Below the pieces are notes generated by a model. It saw nothing but the letters and a program-made list of their open reading frames with translations, was not told the origin of the DNA and did no database searches. A stretch of 64,000 nucleotides of DNA from Pseudomonadota bacterium (GTDB lineage Bacteria; Pseudomonadota; Gammaproteobacteria; Xanthomonadales; Xanthomonadaceae), in the NCBI GenBank assembly GCA_023388715.1, contig JAEWFT010000024.1, positions 41,197-105,196 on the forward strand, given 5' to 3'. A program made the position numbers and the translations under genes. Below are positions 63,561-64,000 of the stretch, piece by piece. The stretch's first letter is position 1, and every line of letters starts with the position of its first letter.

Positions 63561-64000
63561 GTGGAGGCCACGGAACGCCAGGGCATCGTCCCCGAGCTGC
63601 GCGAGCTGATCGGCTTGCGCGCGCTGGTGCAGGGCCGGCGCGCGGCGCGCAAGGGGCGGCATGGCGTGCAGGGACATGCGCTGTCCACCCTGCGCGGTCG
63701 CGGCATGGAGTACGCCGAATCACGCCAGTACGCGATGGGCGACGATGCGCGCCACATCGACTGGCGCCTGACCGCGCGCAGCGGCAGCGCCCACACCAAG
63801 CTGTTCCAGGCTGAGCGCGAGCGCCTCACGCTGCTGGTCGCCGACACCGCTCCGGCGCTGTATTTCGGGACCCGAGTGCGCTTCAAGTCTGTCCAGGCCG
63901 CGCGGGCCGGGGCGCTGGCGGCGTGGCTGGCGGTGCGCGACGGCGACCGCATCGCCGCCCTGCGCGGCAGCGAGCGCGAACCGCCGGTGCCGGCCACCTC
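63561..64000 (+). CDS. DUF58 domain protein (3' end cut by window edge)
   Basis: The first 146 residues of a DUF58 protein are visible, with the family hallmark RRAARKGRHGVQGHALSTLRGRGMEYAESRQYAMGDDARHIDWRLTARSGSAHTKLFQAERE. DUF58 proteins have a vWA-like fold and sit next to MoxR ATPases. The start is uncertain: GTG 63561 is 8 bases after the moxR stop. A CTG at 63549 that overlaps the stop is in frame but not a usual start. No N-terminal membrane segment is seen, so it belongs to the soluble subtype. Confidence 0.88.
   Translation, partial: MEATERQGIVPELRELIGLRALVQGRRAARKGRHGVQGHALSTLRGRGMEYAESRQYAMGDDARHIDWRLTARSGSAHTKLFQAERERLTLLVADTAPALYFGTRVRFKSVQAARAGALAAWLAVRDGDRIAALRGSEREPPVPAT

Overview
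The window is a stretch of GC-rich chromosome (by eye close to 70% G+C) from a gammaproteobacterium. It is most likely a member of the Xanthomonadaceae/Lysobacteraceae, near Lysobacter, Luteimonas or Stenotrophomonas. The reasons are protein resemblance, dense coding with 4-base stop/start overlaps, a Tol-Pal block leading into queE, queC and tRNA-Lys, and a pilMNOPQ cluster divergent from a class A penicillin-binding protein. Genus-level placement is inference. I see no transposase, phage gene, CRISPR array or rRNA.

Layout. 1-6912: bamD (cut by the left edge) diverges from rluD and pgeF. After two minus-strand genes (GIY-YIG protein, ferric-reductase-like membrane protein) comes clpB behind a good sigma-32-type promoter. 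6919-12437: a YbaL-type cation/proton antiporter, an ABC-F ATPase, a small lipoprotein, a SIMPL-domain protein and an FmdB-type zinc ribbon. 12501-37633 is a long syntenic backbone: aspS, yebC, ruvC, ruvA, ruvB, ybgC, tolQRAB, pal, cpoB, queE, queC, tRNA-Lys. As I recall it, this order is also found in Pseudomonas. Here it is opened twice: by about 10.5 kb between aspS and yebC (GNAT, SLH-bearing subtilase, secreted unknown, FHA-GAF protein, Ser/Thr kinase with TPRs, NarL-type histidine kinase and response regulator, hydrolase), and by kup plus a luciferase-like oxidoreductase between ruvA and ruvB.

37634-64000: a degenerate second copy of tRNA-Lys, pepQ, a PilZ protein overlapping a DUF1631-type gene, hemW-rdgB-rph divergent from yicC-gmk, rpoZ-spoT-ridA-recG, a nucleoside hydrolase, type B ribosomal protein L31 (rpmE2), citrate synthase, an unrecognised gene, mrcA divergent from pilMNOPQ, and a MoxR ATPase followed by a DUF58 protein cut by the right edge.

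Most of the window is housekeeping: envelope assembly (BamD, Tol-Pal, PBP1A), DNA repair and recombination (RuvABC, RecG), RNA and protein quality control (RluD, RNase PH, YicC, ClpB), nucleotide sanitation (RdgB), the stringent response (SpoT) and type IV pili. The part most worth attention is the aspS-yebC insertion. It holds a tightly overlapping operon joining a eukaryote-like kinase to a two-component pair, and two different palindromic three-arm elements of about 106-109 bp, one lying exactly at the insertion junction.
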